The translations under genes and the position numbers were made by a program. From Peronospora farinosa (taxonomy: Eukaryota > Oomycota > Peronosporomycetes > Peronosporales > Peronosporaceae), in NCBI GenBank assembly GCA_947646735.1, contig CANTFK010000478.1, positions 32,989-96,988 of the forward strand: a stretch of DNA of 64,000 nt, written 5' to 3'. How positions within the stretch are numbered: position 1 is the first letter of the stretch; the number at the start of each line of letters is the position of its first letter. This document shows positions 34,689-47,554 of the stretch, one piece after another. The notes under the pieces were generated by a model that was not told the DNA's origin, made no database searches, and was given only the letters and a program-made list of their open reading frames with translations.

Positions 34689-36034
34689 CTTCTCGCGCCG
34701 CGCCACAAGCGCGTCCTTCTCTTCCGCGCGCACAGCCACCACGGCATTCTGCTGCGTCTGAAGCTTGTCAGACGCGCGCTCAGAGCCGATACACGATCCT
34801 CCAGCCCTGACTTCTCGCACCGCGCCGTAAGCGCGTCCTTCTCCTTCTCGCGCGCTGCCGCCACGACATTCTTTTGTGTCTACAGCTCCGCCGCCGCGCG
34901 CTGCGAGCCGATAACGATCCTCCAGCACTGACTTCTTGCGCCGCGCCGCATGCGCGTCCTTCTCCTTCTCGCGCGCTGCCGCCACGGCATTCTGCTGCGT
35001 CTGAAACTGAAGCTCCGCAGACGCGCGCTCTGAGCCGATACACGATCCTCCAGCCCTGTCTTCTCGCGACGCGCCACAAGCGCGTCCTTCTCCTCCGGGC
35101 AAGCCGCCACCACGGCATTATTCTGCGTCTAAAGCTCCGCAGATGCGCGCTCTGTGCCATCAAACGATCCTCAGCCCTGACTTCTCGCGCCGCGCCGCAA
35201 ACGCGTCCTTTTCCTCCGCGCGCGCTGCCGCCACGGCATTCATTTGTGTTTGACACTTCGCCTCCGCGCGCTGCGAGCCGATAAACGATCCTCCAGCACT
35301 GACTTCTTGCGCCGCGCCGCATGCGCGTCCTTCTCCTTCTCGCGCGCTGCCGCCACGACATAACTTTCTGTCTAACGCTCCGCCGCCACGACATTACTTT
35401 GTGTCTAATGCTCCGGCGCCGCGCGCTGCGAGCCGATAACGATCCTCCAGACCTGACTTCTTGCGCCGAGCCGTAAACGCGTCCTTCTCCTTCTCGCGCG
35501 CTGCCGCCACGACATTACTTTGTGTCTGACGCTTTGCCGCCGCGCGCTGCGAGCCGATAAACGATCCTCCAGCACTGACTTCTTGCGCCGCGCCGCATGC
35601 GCGTCCTTCTCCTCCATGCGCGCTGCCGCCACGGCATTCTTTTGTGTCTGACGCTCCGCCGCCGCGCGCTGCGAGCCGATAAACGATCCTCCAGCACTGA
35701 CTTCTTGCGCAGCGCCGCATGCTCGTCGTTCTCCTCCGCTCGCGCTGCCGCCACGACATTCTTTTGTGTCTAACGCTCCGCCGCCGCGCGCTGCGAGCCG
35801 ATAACGATCTTTGAGCACTGACTTCTTTCGCCGCGCCGTAAGCGCGTCCTTTTCCTCCGCGCGCGCTGCCGCCATGGCATTCATTTCTGTCTATCGCTCC
35901 GATACCGCGCGCTGCGAGCCGATAAACGATCCTCCAGCACTGACTTCTTGCGCCGCGCCGCATGCGCGTCCTTCATCTTCTCGCGCGCTGCCGCCACGAC
36001 ATAACTTTCTGTCTAACGCTCCGCCGCCACGACA

Positions 36035-39000
36035 TTACTTTGTGTCTAATGCTCCGCCGCCGCGCGCTGCGAGCCGATAACGATCCTCCAGCACTGACTT
36101 CTTGCGCCGATCCGTAAACGCGTCCTTCTCCTTCTCGCGCGCTGCCGCCACAACATTACTTTGTGTCTGACGCTTTGCCGCCGCGCGCTGCGAGCCGATA
36201 AACGATCCTCCAGCACTGACTTCTTGCGCCACGCCGCATGCGCGTCCTTCTCCTCCATGCGCGCTGCCGCCACGGCATTCTTTTGTGTCTAACGCTCCGC
36301 CGCCGCGCGCTGCGAGCCGATAACGATCCTCCAGCACTGACTTCTTGCGCCGAGCCGTAAATGCGTCCTTCTCCTCCATGCGCGCTGCCGCCACGGCATT
36401 TTTTTGTGTCTGACGCTCCGCCGCCGCGCGCTGCGAGCCGATAAACGATCCTCCAGCACTGACTTCTTGCGCTGCGCCGCATGCGCGTCCTTCATCTTCT
36501 CGCGCGCTGCCGCCACGACATAACTTTCTGTCTAACGCTCCGCCGCCACGACATTACTTTGTGTCTAACGCTCCGCCGCCGCGCGCTGCGAGCCGATAAC
36601 GATCCTCCAGCACTGACTTCTTGCGCCGAGCCGTAAACGCGTCCTTCTCCTTCTCGCGCGCTGCCGCCACGACATTACATTCTGTCTGACGCTTTGCCGC
36701 CGCGCGCTGCGAGCCGATAAACGATCCTCCAGCACTGACTTCTTGCGCCGCGCCGCATGCGTGTCCTTCATCTTCTCGCGCGCTGCCGCCACGACATAAC
36801 TTTCTGTCTAACGCTCCGCCGCCACGACATTACTTTGTGTCTAACGCTCCGCCGCCGCGCGCTGCGAGCCGATAACGATACTCCAGCACTGACTTCTTGC
36901 GCCGAGCCGTAAATGCGTCCTTCTCCTCCATGCGCGCTGCCGCCACGACATTCTTTTGTGTCTGACGCTCCGCCGCCGCGCGCTGCGAGCCGATAAACGA
37001 TCCTCCAGCACTGACTTCTTGCGCCGCACCGCATGCGCGTCCTTCATCTTCTCGCGCGCTGCCGCCACGACATTACTTTCTGTCTAACGCTCCGCCGCCA
37101 CGACATTACTTTGTGTCTAACGCTCCGCCGCCGCGCGCTGCGAGCCGATAACGATCCTCCAGCACTGACTTCTTGCGCCGAGCCGTAAACGCGTCCTTCT
37201 CCTTCTCGCGCGCTGCCGCCACGACATTACTTTCTGTCTGACGCTTTGCCGCCGCGCGCTGCGAGCCGATAAACGATCCTCCAGCACTGACTTCTTGCGC
37301 CGCGCCGCATGCGCGTCCTTCTCCTCCATGCGCGCTGCCGCCACGGCATTCTTTTGTGTCTGACGCTCCGCCGCCGCGCGCTGCGAGCCGATAAACGATC
37401 CTCCAGCACTGACTTCTTGCGCAGCGCCGCATGCTCGTCGTTCTCCTCCGCTCGCGCTGCCGCCACGACATTCTTTTGTGTCTAACGCTCCGCCGCCGCG
37501 CGCTGCGAGCCGATAACGATCTTTGAGCACTGACTTCTTTCGCCGCGCCGTAAGCGCGTCCTTTTCCTCCGCGCGCGCTGCCGCCATGGCATTCATTTCT
37601 GTCTATCGCTCCGATACCGCGCGCTGCAAGCCGATAAACGATCTTTCAGCACTGACTTCTTGCGCCGCGCCGTAGGCGTCCTTCTCCTTCTCGCGCGCTG
37701 CCGCCACGGTATTCTTTTGTGTCTAACGCTCCGCCGCCGCGCGCTGCGAGCCGATAACGATCCTCCAGCACTGACTTCTTGCGCTGCGCCGCATGCGCGT
37801 CCTTCATCTTCTCGCGCGCTGCCGCCACGACATAACTTTCTGTCTAACGCTCCGCCGCCACGACATTACTTTGTGTCTAACGCTCCGCCGCCGCGCACTG
37901 CGAGCCGATAACGATCCTCCAGCACTGACTTCTTGCGCCGAGCCGTAAACGCGTCCTTCTCCTCCGCGCGCGCTGCCGCCATGGCATTCATTTCTGTCTA
38001 TCGCTCCGATACCGCGCGCTGCAAGCCGATAAACGATCTTTCAGCACTGACTTCTTGCGCCGCGCCGCATGCTCGTCATTCTCCTCCGCGCGCGCTGCCG
38101 CCACGACATTCTTTTGTGTCTAACGCTCCGCCGCCGCGCGCTGCGAGCCGATAACGATCTTTGAGCACTGACTTCTTTCGCCGCGCCGTAAGCGCGTCCT
38201 TTTCCTCCGCGCGCGCTGCCGCCATGGCATTCATTTCTGTCTATCGCTCCGATACCGCGCGCTGCAAGCCGATAAACGATCTTTCAGCACTGACTTCTTG
38301 CGCCGCGCCGTAGGCGTCCTTCTCCTTCTCGCGCGCTGCCGCCACGGTATTCTTTTGTGTCTAACGCTCCGCCGCCGCGCGCTGCGAGCCGATAACGATC
38401 CTCCAGCACTAACTTCTTGCGCCGCGCCGCATGCGCGTCCTTCTCCTCCATGCGCGCTGCCGCCACGGCATTCTTTTGTGTCTAACGCTCCGCCGCCGCG
38501 CGCTGCGAGCCGATAACGATCTTTGAGCACTGACTTCTTTCGCCGCGCCGTAAGCGCGTCCTTTTCCTCCGCGCGCACTGCCGCCATGGCATTCATTTCT
38601 GTCTATCGCTCCGATACCGCGCGCTGCAAGCCGATAAACGATCTTTCAGCACTGACTTCTTGCGCCGCGCCGCATGCTTGTCATTCTCCTCCGCGCGCGC
38701 TGCCGCCACGACATTCTTTTGTGTCTAACGCTCCGCCGCCGCGCGCTGCGAGCCGATAACGATCTTTGAGCACTGACTTCTTTCGCCGCGCCGTAAGCGC
38801 GTCCTTTTCCTCCTCGCGCGCTGCCGCCATGGCATTCATTTCTGTCTATCGCTCCGATACCGCGCGCTGCAAGCCGATAAACGATCTTTTAGCACTGACT
38901 TCTTGCGCCGCGCCGTATGGCGTCCTTCTCCTTCTCGCGCGCTGCCGCCACGGCATTCTTTCGTGTCTAAAGCTCCGCCGCCGCGCTGCGAGCCGATACA

Positions 39001-40159
39001 CGATCCTCCAGCCCTGACTTCTCGCGCCGCGCCACAAGCGCGTCCTTCTCTTCCGCGCGCACAGCCACCACGGCATTCTGCTGCGTCTGAAGCTCCTCAG
39101 ACGCGCGCTCAGAGCCGATACACGATCCTCCAGCACTGACTTCTTGCGCCGCGCCGCATGCGCGTCCTTCTCCTTCTCGCGCGCTGCCGCCATGGTATTC
39201 TTTTGTGTCTAAAGCTCCACCGCCGCGCGCTGCGAGCCGTTAACGATCCTCCAGCACTGACTTCTTGCGCCGCGCCGCATGCGCGTCCTTCTCCTCCGCG
39301 CGCGCTGCCGCCACGACATTCTTTTGTGTCTAACGCTCCGCCGCCGCGCGCTGCGAGCCGATAACGATCTTTCAGCACTGACTTCTTTCGCCGCGCCGTA
39401 AGCGCGTCCTTTTCCTCCGCGCGCGCTGCCGCCATGGCATTCATTTCTGTCTATCGCTCCGATACCGCGCGCTGCAAGCCGATAAACGATCTTTCAGCAC
39501 TGACTTCTTGCGCCGCGCCGTAGGCGTCCTTCTCCTTCTCGCGCGCTGCCGCCACGGCATTCTTTTGTGTCTAACGCTCCGCCGCCGCGCGCTGCGAGCC
39601 GATAACGATCCTCCAGCACTGACTTCTTTCGCCGCGCCGCATGCGCGTCCTTCTCCTCCGCGCGCGCTGCCGCCATGGCATTCATTTCTGTCTATCGCTC
39701 CGATACCGCGCGCTGCAAGCCGATAAACGATCTTTCAGCACTGACTTCTTGCGCCGCGCCGCATGCTCGTCATTCTCCTCCGCGCGCGCTGCCGCCACGA
39801 CATTCTTTTGTGTCTAACGCTCCGCCGCCGCGCGCTGCGAGCCGATAACGAGCTTTCAGCACTGACTTCTTTCGCCGCGCCGTAGGCGTCCTTCTCCTTC
39901 TCGCGCGCTGCCGCCACGGTATTCTTTTGTGTCTAACGCTCCGCCGCCGCGCGCTGCGAGCCGATAACGATCCTCCAGCACTAACTTCTTGCGCCGCGCC
40001 GCATGCGCGTCCTTCTCCTCCGCGCGCGCTGCCGCCACGGCATTCTTTTGTGTCTAACGCTCCGCCGCCGCGCGCTGCGAGCCGATAACGATCTTTGAGC
40101 ACTGAATGCTTTCGCCGCGCCGCATGCGCGTCCTTCTCCTCCATGCGCGCTGCCGCCAC
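36035..40159. repeat. segmental duplication, left member
   Basis: About 4.1 kb of array whose unit order is reproduced at 42170-47554. The first part (36035-37068) is offset by 6135 bp and the second part (37106-40159) by 7395 bp. Diagnostic rare variants are shared: 'gatccgtaaacgcg', 'cagcgccgcatgctcgtcg', 'gataacgagctttcagc' and 'cactgaatgctttcg'. Confidence 0.8.
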
Positions 40160-42169
40160 GGCATTCTTTTGTGTCTAACGCTCCGCCGCCGCGCGCTGCG
40201 AGCCGATAACGATCCTCCAGCACTGACTTCTTTCGCCGCGCCGTAAGCGCGTCCTTTTCCTCCGCGCGCGCTGCCGCCATGGCATTCATTTCTGTCTATC
40301 GCTCCGATACCGCGCGCTGCAAGCCGATAAACGATCTTTCAGCACTGACTTCTTGCGCCGCGCCGCATGCTCGTCATTCTCCTCCGCGCGCGCTGCCGCC
40401 ACGACATTCTTTTGTGTCTAACGCTCCGCCGCCGCGCGCTGCGAGCCGATAACGATCTTTGAGCACTGACTTCTTTCGCCGCGCCGTAAGCGCGTCCTTT
40501 TCCTCCGCGCGCGCTGCCGCCATGGCATTCATTTCTGTCTATCGCTCCGATACCGCGCGCTGCAAGCCGATAAACGATCTTTCAGCACTGACTTCTTGCG
40601 CCGCGCCGCATGCTCGTCATTCTCCTCCGCGCGCGCTGCCGCCACGACATTCTTTTGTGTCTAACGCTCCGCCGCCGCGCGCTGCGAGCCGATAACGATC
40701 TTTCAGCACTGACTTCTTTCGCCGCGCCGTAAGCGCGTCCTTTTCCTCCGCGCGCGCTGCCGCCATGGCATTCATTTCTGTCTAACGCTCCGCCGCCGCG
40801 CGCTGCGAGCCGATAACGATCCTCCAGCACTAACTTCTTGCGCCGCGCCGCATGCGCGTCCTTCTCCTCCGCGCGCGCTGCCGCCACGGCATTCTTTTGT
40901 GTCTAACGCTCCGCCGCCGCGCGCTGCGAGCCGATAACGATCTTTGAGCACTGAATGCTTTCGCCGCGCCGCATGCGCGTCCTTCTCCTCCATGCGCGCT
41001 GCCGCCACGGCATTCTTTTGTGTCTAACGCTCCGCCGCCGCGCGCTGCGAGCCGATAACGATCCTCCAGCACTGACTTCTTTCGCCGCGCCGTAAGCGCG
41101 TCCTTTTCCTCCGCGCGCGCTGCCGCCATGGCATTCATTTCTGTCTATCGCTCCGATACCGCGCGCTGCAAGCCGATAAACGATCTTTCAGCACTGACTT
41201 CTTGCGCCGCGCCGCATGCTCGTCATTCTCCTCCGCGCGCGCTGCCGCCACGACATTCTTTTGTGTCTAACGCTCCGCCGCCGCGCGCTGCGAGCCGATA
41301 ACGATCTTTGAGCACTGACTTCTTTCGCCGCGCCGTAAGCGCGTCCTTTTCCTCCGCGCGCGCTGCCGCCATGGCATTCATTTCTGTCTATCGCTCCGAT
41401 ACCGCGCGCTGCAAGCCGATAAACGATCTTTCAGCACTGACTTCTTGCGCCGCGCCGTAAGCGCGTCCTTCTCCTTCTCGCGCGCTGCCGCCACGGCATT
41501 CTTTCGTGTCTAAAGCTCCGCCGCCGCGCTGCGAGCCGATACACGATCCTCCAGCCCTGACTTCTCGCGCCGCGCCACAAGCGCGTCCTTCTCTTCCGCG
41601 CGCACAGCCACCACGGCATTCTGCTGCGTCTAAAGCTCCTCAGACGCGCGCTCAGAGCCGATACACGATCCTCCAGCACTGACTTCTTGCGCCGCGCCGC
41701 ATGCGCGTCCTTCTCCTTCTCGCGCGCTGCCGCCACGGCATTATATTGTGTCTAAAGCTCCGCCGCCGCGCTGCGAGCCGATAAACGATCCTCCAGCACT
41801 GACTTCTTGCGCCGCGCCGCATGCGCGTCCTTCTCCTTCTCGCGCGCTGCCGCCACGACATAACTTTCTGTCTAACGCTCCGCCGCCACGACATTACTTT
41901 GTGTCTAATGCTCCGCCGCCGCGCGCTGCGAGCCGATAACGATCCTCCAGCACTGACTTCTTGCGCCGATCCGTAAACGCGTCCTTCTCCTTCTCGCGCG
42001 CTGCCGCCACAACATTACTTTGTGTCTGACGCTTTGCCGCCGCGCGCTGCGAGCCGATAAACGATCCTCCAGCACTGACTTCTTGCGCCGCGCCGCATGC
42101 GCGTCCTTCATCTTCTCGCGCGCTGCCGCCACGACATAACTTTCTGTCTAACGCTCCGCCGCCACGACA

Positions 42170-45100
42170 TTACTTTGTGTCTAATGCTCCGCCGCCGCGC
42201 GCTGCGAGCCGATAACGATCCTCCAGCACTGACTTCTTGCGCCGATCCGTAAACGCGTCCTTCTCCTTCTCGCGCGCTGCCGCCACAACATTACTTTGTG
42301 TCTGACGCTTTGCCGCCGCGCGCTGCGAGCCGATAAACGATCCTCCAGCACTGACTTCTTGCGCCGCGCCGCATGCGCGTCCTTCTCCTCCATGCGCGCT
42401 GCCGCCACGGCATTCTTTTGTGTCTAACGCTCCGCCGCCGCGCGCTGCGAGCCGATAACGATCCTCCAGCACTGACTTCTTGCGCCGAGCCGTAAATGCG
42501 TCCTTCTCCTCCATGCGCGCTGCCGCCACGGCATTTTTTTGTGTCTGACGCTCCGCCGCCGCGCGCTGCGAGCCGATAAACGATCCTCCAGCACTGACTT
42601 CTTGCGCTGCGCCGCATGCGCGTCCTTCATCTTCTCGCGCGCTGCCGCCACGACATAACTTTCTGTCTAACGCTCCGCCGCCACGACATTACTTTGTGTC
42701 TAACGCTCCGCCGCCGCGCGCTGCGAGCCGATAACGATCCTCCAGCACTGACTTCTTGCGCCGAGCCGTAAACGCGTCCTTCTCCTTCTCGCGCGCTGCC
42801 GCCACGACATTACATTCTGACTGACGCTTTGCCGCCGCGCGCTGCGAGCCGATAAACGATCCTCCAGCACTGACTTCTTGCGCCGCGCCGCATGCGTGTC
42901 CTTCATCTTCTCGCGCGCTGCCGCCACGACATAACTTTCTGTCTAACGCTCCGCCGCCACGACATTACTTTGTGTCTAACGCTCCGCCGCCGCGCGCTGC
43001 GAGCCGATAACGATACTCCAGCACTGACTTCTTGCGCCGAGCCGTAAATGCGTCCTTCTCCTCCATGCGCGCTGCCGCCACGACATTCTTTTGTGTCTGA
43101 CGCTCCGCCGCCGCGCGCTGCGAGCCGATAAACGATCCTCCAGCACTGACTTCTTGCGCTGCGCCGCATGCGCGTCCTTCATCTTCTCGCGCGCTGCCGC
43201 CACGACATAACTTTCTGTCTAACGCTCCGCCGCCACGACATTACTTTGTGTCTAACGCTCCGCCGCCGCGCGCTGCGAGCCGATAACGATCCTCCAGCAC
43301 TGACTTCTTGCGCTGCGCCGCATGCGCGTCCTTCATCTTCTCGCGCGCTGCCGCCACGACATAACTTTCTGTCTAACGCTCCGCCGCCACGACATTACTT
43401 TGTGTCTAACGCTCCGCCGCCGCGCGCTGCGAGCCGATAACGATCCTCCAGCACTGACTTCTTGCGCCGATCCGTAAACGCGTCCTTCTCCTTCTCGCGC
43501 GCTGCCGCCACGACATTACTTTCTGTCTGACGCTTTGCCGCCGCGCGCTGCGAGCCGATAAACGATCCTCCAGCACTGACTTCTTGCGCCGCGCCGCATG
43601 CGTGTCCTTCATCTTCTCGCGCGCTGCCGCCACGACATAACTTTCTGTCTAACGCTCCGCCGCCACGACATTACTTTGTGTCTAACGCTCCGCCGCCGCG
43701 CGCTGCGAGCCGATAACGATACTCCAGCACTGACTTCTTGCGCCGAGCCGTAAATGCGTCCTTCTCCTCCATACGCGCTGCCGCCACGACATTCTTTTGT
43801 GTCTGACGCTCCGCCGCCGCGCGCTGCGAGCCGATAAACGATCCTCCAGCACTGACTTCTTGCGCCGCGCTGCATGCGCGTCCTTCATCTTCTCGCGCGC
43901 TGCCGCCACGACATAACTTTCTGTCTAACGCTCCGCCGCCACGACATTACTTTGTGTCTAACGCTCCGCCGCCGCGCGCTGCGAGCTGATAAACGATCCT
44001 ACAGCACTGACTTCTTGCGCCGAGCCGTAAACGCGTCCTTCTCCTTCTCGCGCGCTGCCGCCACGACATTACTTTCTGTCTGACGCTTTGCCGCCGCGCG
44101 CTGCGAGCCGATAAACGATCCTCCAGCACTGACTTCTTGCGCCGCGCCGCATGCGCGTCCTTCTCCTCCATGCGCGCTGCCGCCACGGCATTCTTTTGTG
44201 TCTGACGCTCCGCCGCCGCGCGCTGCGAGCCGATAAACGATCCTCCACCACTGACTTCTTGCGCCGCGCCGCATGCGCGTCCTTCTCCTTCTCGCGCGCT
44301 GCCGCCACGACATTCTTTTCTGTCTAACGCTCCGCCGCCACGACATTACTTTGTGTCTAACGCTCCGCCGCCGCGCGCTGCGAGCCGATAAACGATCCTC
44401 CAGCACTGACTTCTTGCGCCGCGCCGTATGCGCGTCCTTCATCTTCTCGCGCGCTGCCGCCACGACATTACTTTCTGTCTAACGCTCCGCCGCCACGACA
44501 TTACTTTGTGTCTAACGCTCCGCCGCCGCGCGCTGCGAGCCGATAACGATCCTCCAGCACTGACTTCTTGCGCCGAGCCGTAAACGCGTCCTTCTCCTTC
44601 TCGCGCGCTGCCGCCACGACATTACTTTCTGTCTGACGCTTTGCCGCCGCGCGCTGCGAGCCGATAAACGATCCTCCAGCACTGACTTCTTGCGCCGCGC
44701 CGCATGCGCGTCCTTCTCCTCCATGCGCGCTGCCGCCACGGCATTCTTTTGTGTCTGACGCTCCGCCGCCGCGCGCTGCGAGCCGATAAACGATCCTCCA
44801 GCACTGACTTCTTGCGCAGCGCCGCATGCTCGTCGTTCTCCTCCGCTCGCGCTGCCGCCACGACATTCTTTTGTGTCTAACGCTCCGCCGCCGCGCGCTG
44901 CGAGCCGATAACGATCTTTGAGCACTGACTTCTTTCGCCGCGCCGTAAGCGCGTCCTTTTCCTCCGCGCGCGCTGCCGCCATGGCATTCATTTCTGTCTA
45001 TCGCTCCGATACCGCGCGCTGCAAGCCGATAAACGATCTTTCAGCACTGACTTCTTGCGCCGCGCCGTAGGCGTCCTTCTCCTTCTCGCGCGCTGCCGCC

Positions 45101-47554
45101 ACGGTATTCTTTTGTGTCTAACGCTCCGCCGCCGCGCGCTGCGAGCCGATAACGATCCTCCAGCACTGACTTCTTGCGCTGCGCCGCATGCGCGTCCTTC
45201 ATCTTCTCGCGCGCTGCCGCCACGACATAACTTTCTGTCTAACGCTCCGCCGCCACGACATTACTTTGTGTCTAACGCTCCGCCGCCGCGCGCTGCGAGC
45301 CGATAACGATCCTCCAGCACTGATTTCTTGCGCCGAGCCGTAAACGCGTCCTTCTCCTCCGCGCGCGCTGCCGCCATGGCATTCATTTCTGTCTATCGCT
45401 CCGATACCGCGCGCTGCAAGCCGATAAACGATCTTTCAGCACTGACTTCTTGCGCCGCGCCGCATGCTCGTCATTCTCCTCCGCGCGCGCTGCCGCCACG
45501 ACATTCTTTTGTGTCTAACGCTCCGCCGCCGCGCGCTGCGAGCCGATAACGATCTTTCAGCACTGACTTCTTTCGCCGCGCCGTAAGCGCGTCCTTTTCC
45601 TCCGCGCGCGCTGCCGCCATGGCATTCATTTCTGTCTATCGCTCCGATACCGCGCGCTGCAAGCCGATAAACGATCTTTCAGCACTGACTTCTTGCGCCG
45701 CGCCGTAGGCGTCCTTCTCCTTCTCGCGCGCTGCCGCCACGGTATTCTTTTGTGTCTAACGCTCCGCCGCCGCGCGCTGCGAGCCGATAACGATCCTCCA
45801 GCACTAACTTCTTGCGCCGCGCCGCATGCGCGTCCTTCTCCTCCATGCGCGCTGCCGCCACGGCATTCTTTTGTGTCTGACGCTCCGCCGCCGCGCGCTG
45901 CGAGCCGATAACGATCTTTGAGCACTGACTTCTTTCGCCGCGCCGTAAGCGCGTCCTTTTCCTCCGCGCGCACTGCCGCCATGGCATTCATTTCTGTCTA
46001 TCGCTCCGATACCGCGCGCTGCAAGCCGATAAACGATCTTTCAGCACTGACTTCTTGCGCCGCGCCGCATGCTCGTCATTCTCCTCCGCGCGCGCTGCCG
46101 CCACGACATTCTTTTGTGTCTAACGCTCCGCCGCCGCGCGCTGCGAGCCGATAACGATCCTCCAGCACTGACTTCTTGCGCCGCGCCGTAAGCGCGTCCT
46201 TTTCCTTCTCGCGCGCTGCCGCCACGGCATTCTGCTGTGTCTAAATTTCTGCAGCCGCGCGCTGCGAGTCGATAACGATCCTCCAGCACTGACTTCTTGC
46301 GCCGCGCCGCATGCGCGTCCTTCTCCTTCTCGCGCGCTGCCGCCACGGCATTCTTTCGTGTCTAAAGCTCCGCCGCCGCGCTGCGAGCCGATACACGATC
46401 CTCCAGCCCTGACTTCTCGCGCCGCGCCACAAGCGCGTCCTTCTCTTCCGCGCGCACAGCCACCACGGCATTCTGCTGCGTCTGAAGCTCCTCAGACGCG
46501 CGCTCAGAGCCGATACACGATCCTCCAGCACTGACTTCTTGCGCCGCGCCGCATGCGCGTCCTTCTCCTTCTCGCGCGCTGCCGCCATGGTATTCTTTTG
46601 TGTCTAAAGCTCCACCGCCGCGCGCTGCGAGCCGTTAACGATCCTCTAGCACTGACTTCTTGCGCCGCGCCGCATGCTCGTCATTCTCCTCCGCGCGCGC
46701 TGCCGCCACGACATTCTTTTGTGTCTAACGCTCCGCCGCCGCGCGCTGCGAGCCGATAACGATCTTTCAGCACTGACTTCTTTCGCCGCGCCGTAAGCGC
46801 GTCCTTTTCCTCCGCGCGCGCTGCCGCCATGGCATTCATTTCTGTCTATCGCTCCGATACCGCGCGCTGCAAGCCGATAAACGATCTTTCAGCACTGACT
46901 TCTTGCGCCGCGCCGTAGGCGTCCTTCTCCTTCTCGCGCGCTGCCGCCACGGCATTCTTTTGTGTCTAACGCTCCGCCGCCGCGCGCTGCGAGCCGATAA
47001 CGATCCTCCAGCACTGACTTCTTTCGCCGCGCCGCATGCGCGTCCTTCTCCTCCGCGCGCGCTGCCGCCATGGCATTCATTTCTGTCTATCGCTCCGATA
47101 CCGCGCGCTGCAAGCCGATAAACGATCTTTCAGCACTGACTTCTTGCGCCGCGCCGCATGCTCGTCATTCTCCTCCGCGCGCGCTGCCGCCACGACATTC
47201 TTTTGTGTCTAACGCTCCGCCGCCGCGCGCTGCGAGCCGATAACGAGCTTTCAGCACTGACTTCTTTCGCCGCGCCGTAGGCGTCCTTCTCCTTCTCGCG
47301 CGCTGCCGCCACGGTATTCTTTTGTGTCTAACGCTCCGCCGCCGCGCGCTGCGAGCCGATAACGATCCTCCAGCACTAACTTCTTGCGCCGCGCCGCATG
47401 CGCGTCCTTCTCCTCCGCGCGCGCTGCCGCCACGGCATTCTTTTGTGTCTAACGCTCCGCCGCCGCGCGCTGCGAGCCGATAACGATCTTTGAGCACTGA
47501 ATGCTTTCGCCGCGCCGCATGCGCGTCCTTCTCCTCCATGCGCGCTGCCGCCAC
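42170..47554. repeat. segmental duplication, right member with about 1.26 kb extra
   Basis: This is the second copy of the 36035-40159 block. It is longer by about 1260 bp because 43.2-44.5 kb holds extra units that are themselves near-copies of neighbours (42903-43203 recurs at 43609-43909, offset 706 bp). Either this copy expanded or the left one contracted after duplication. Confidence 0.8.
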
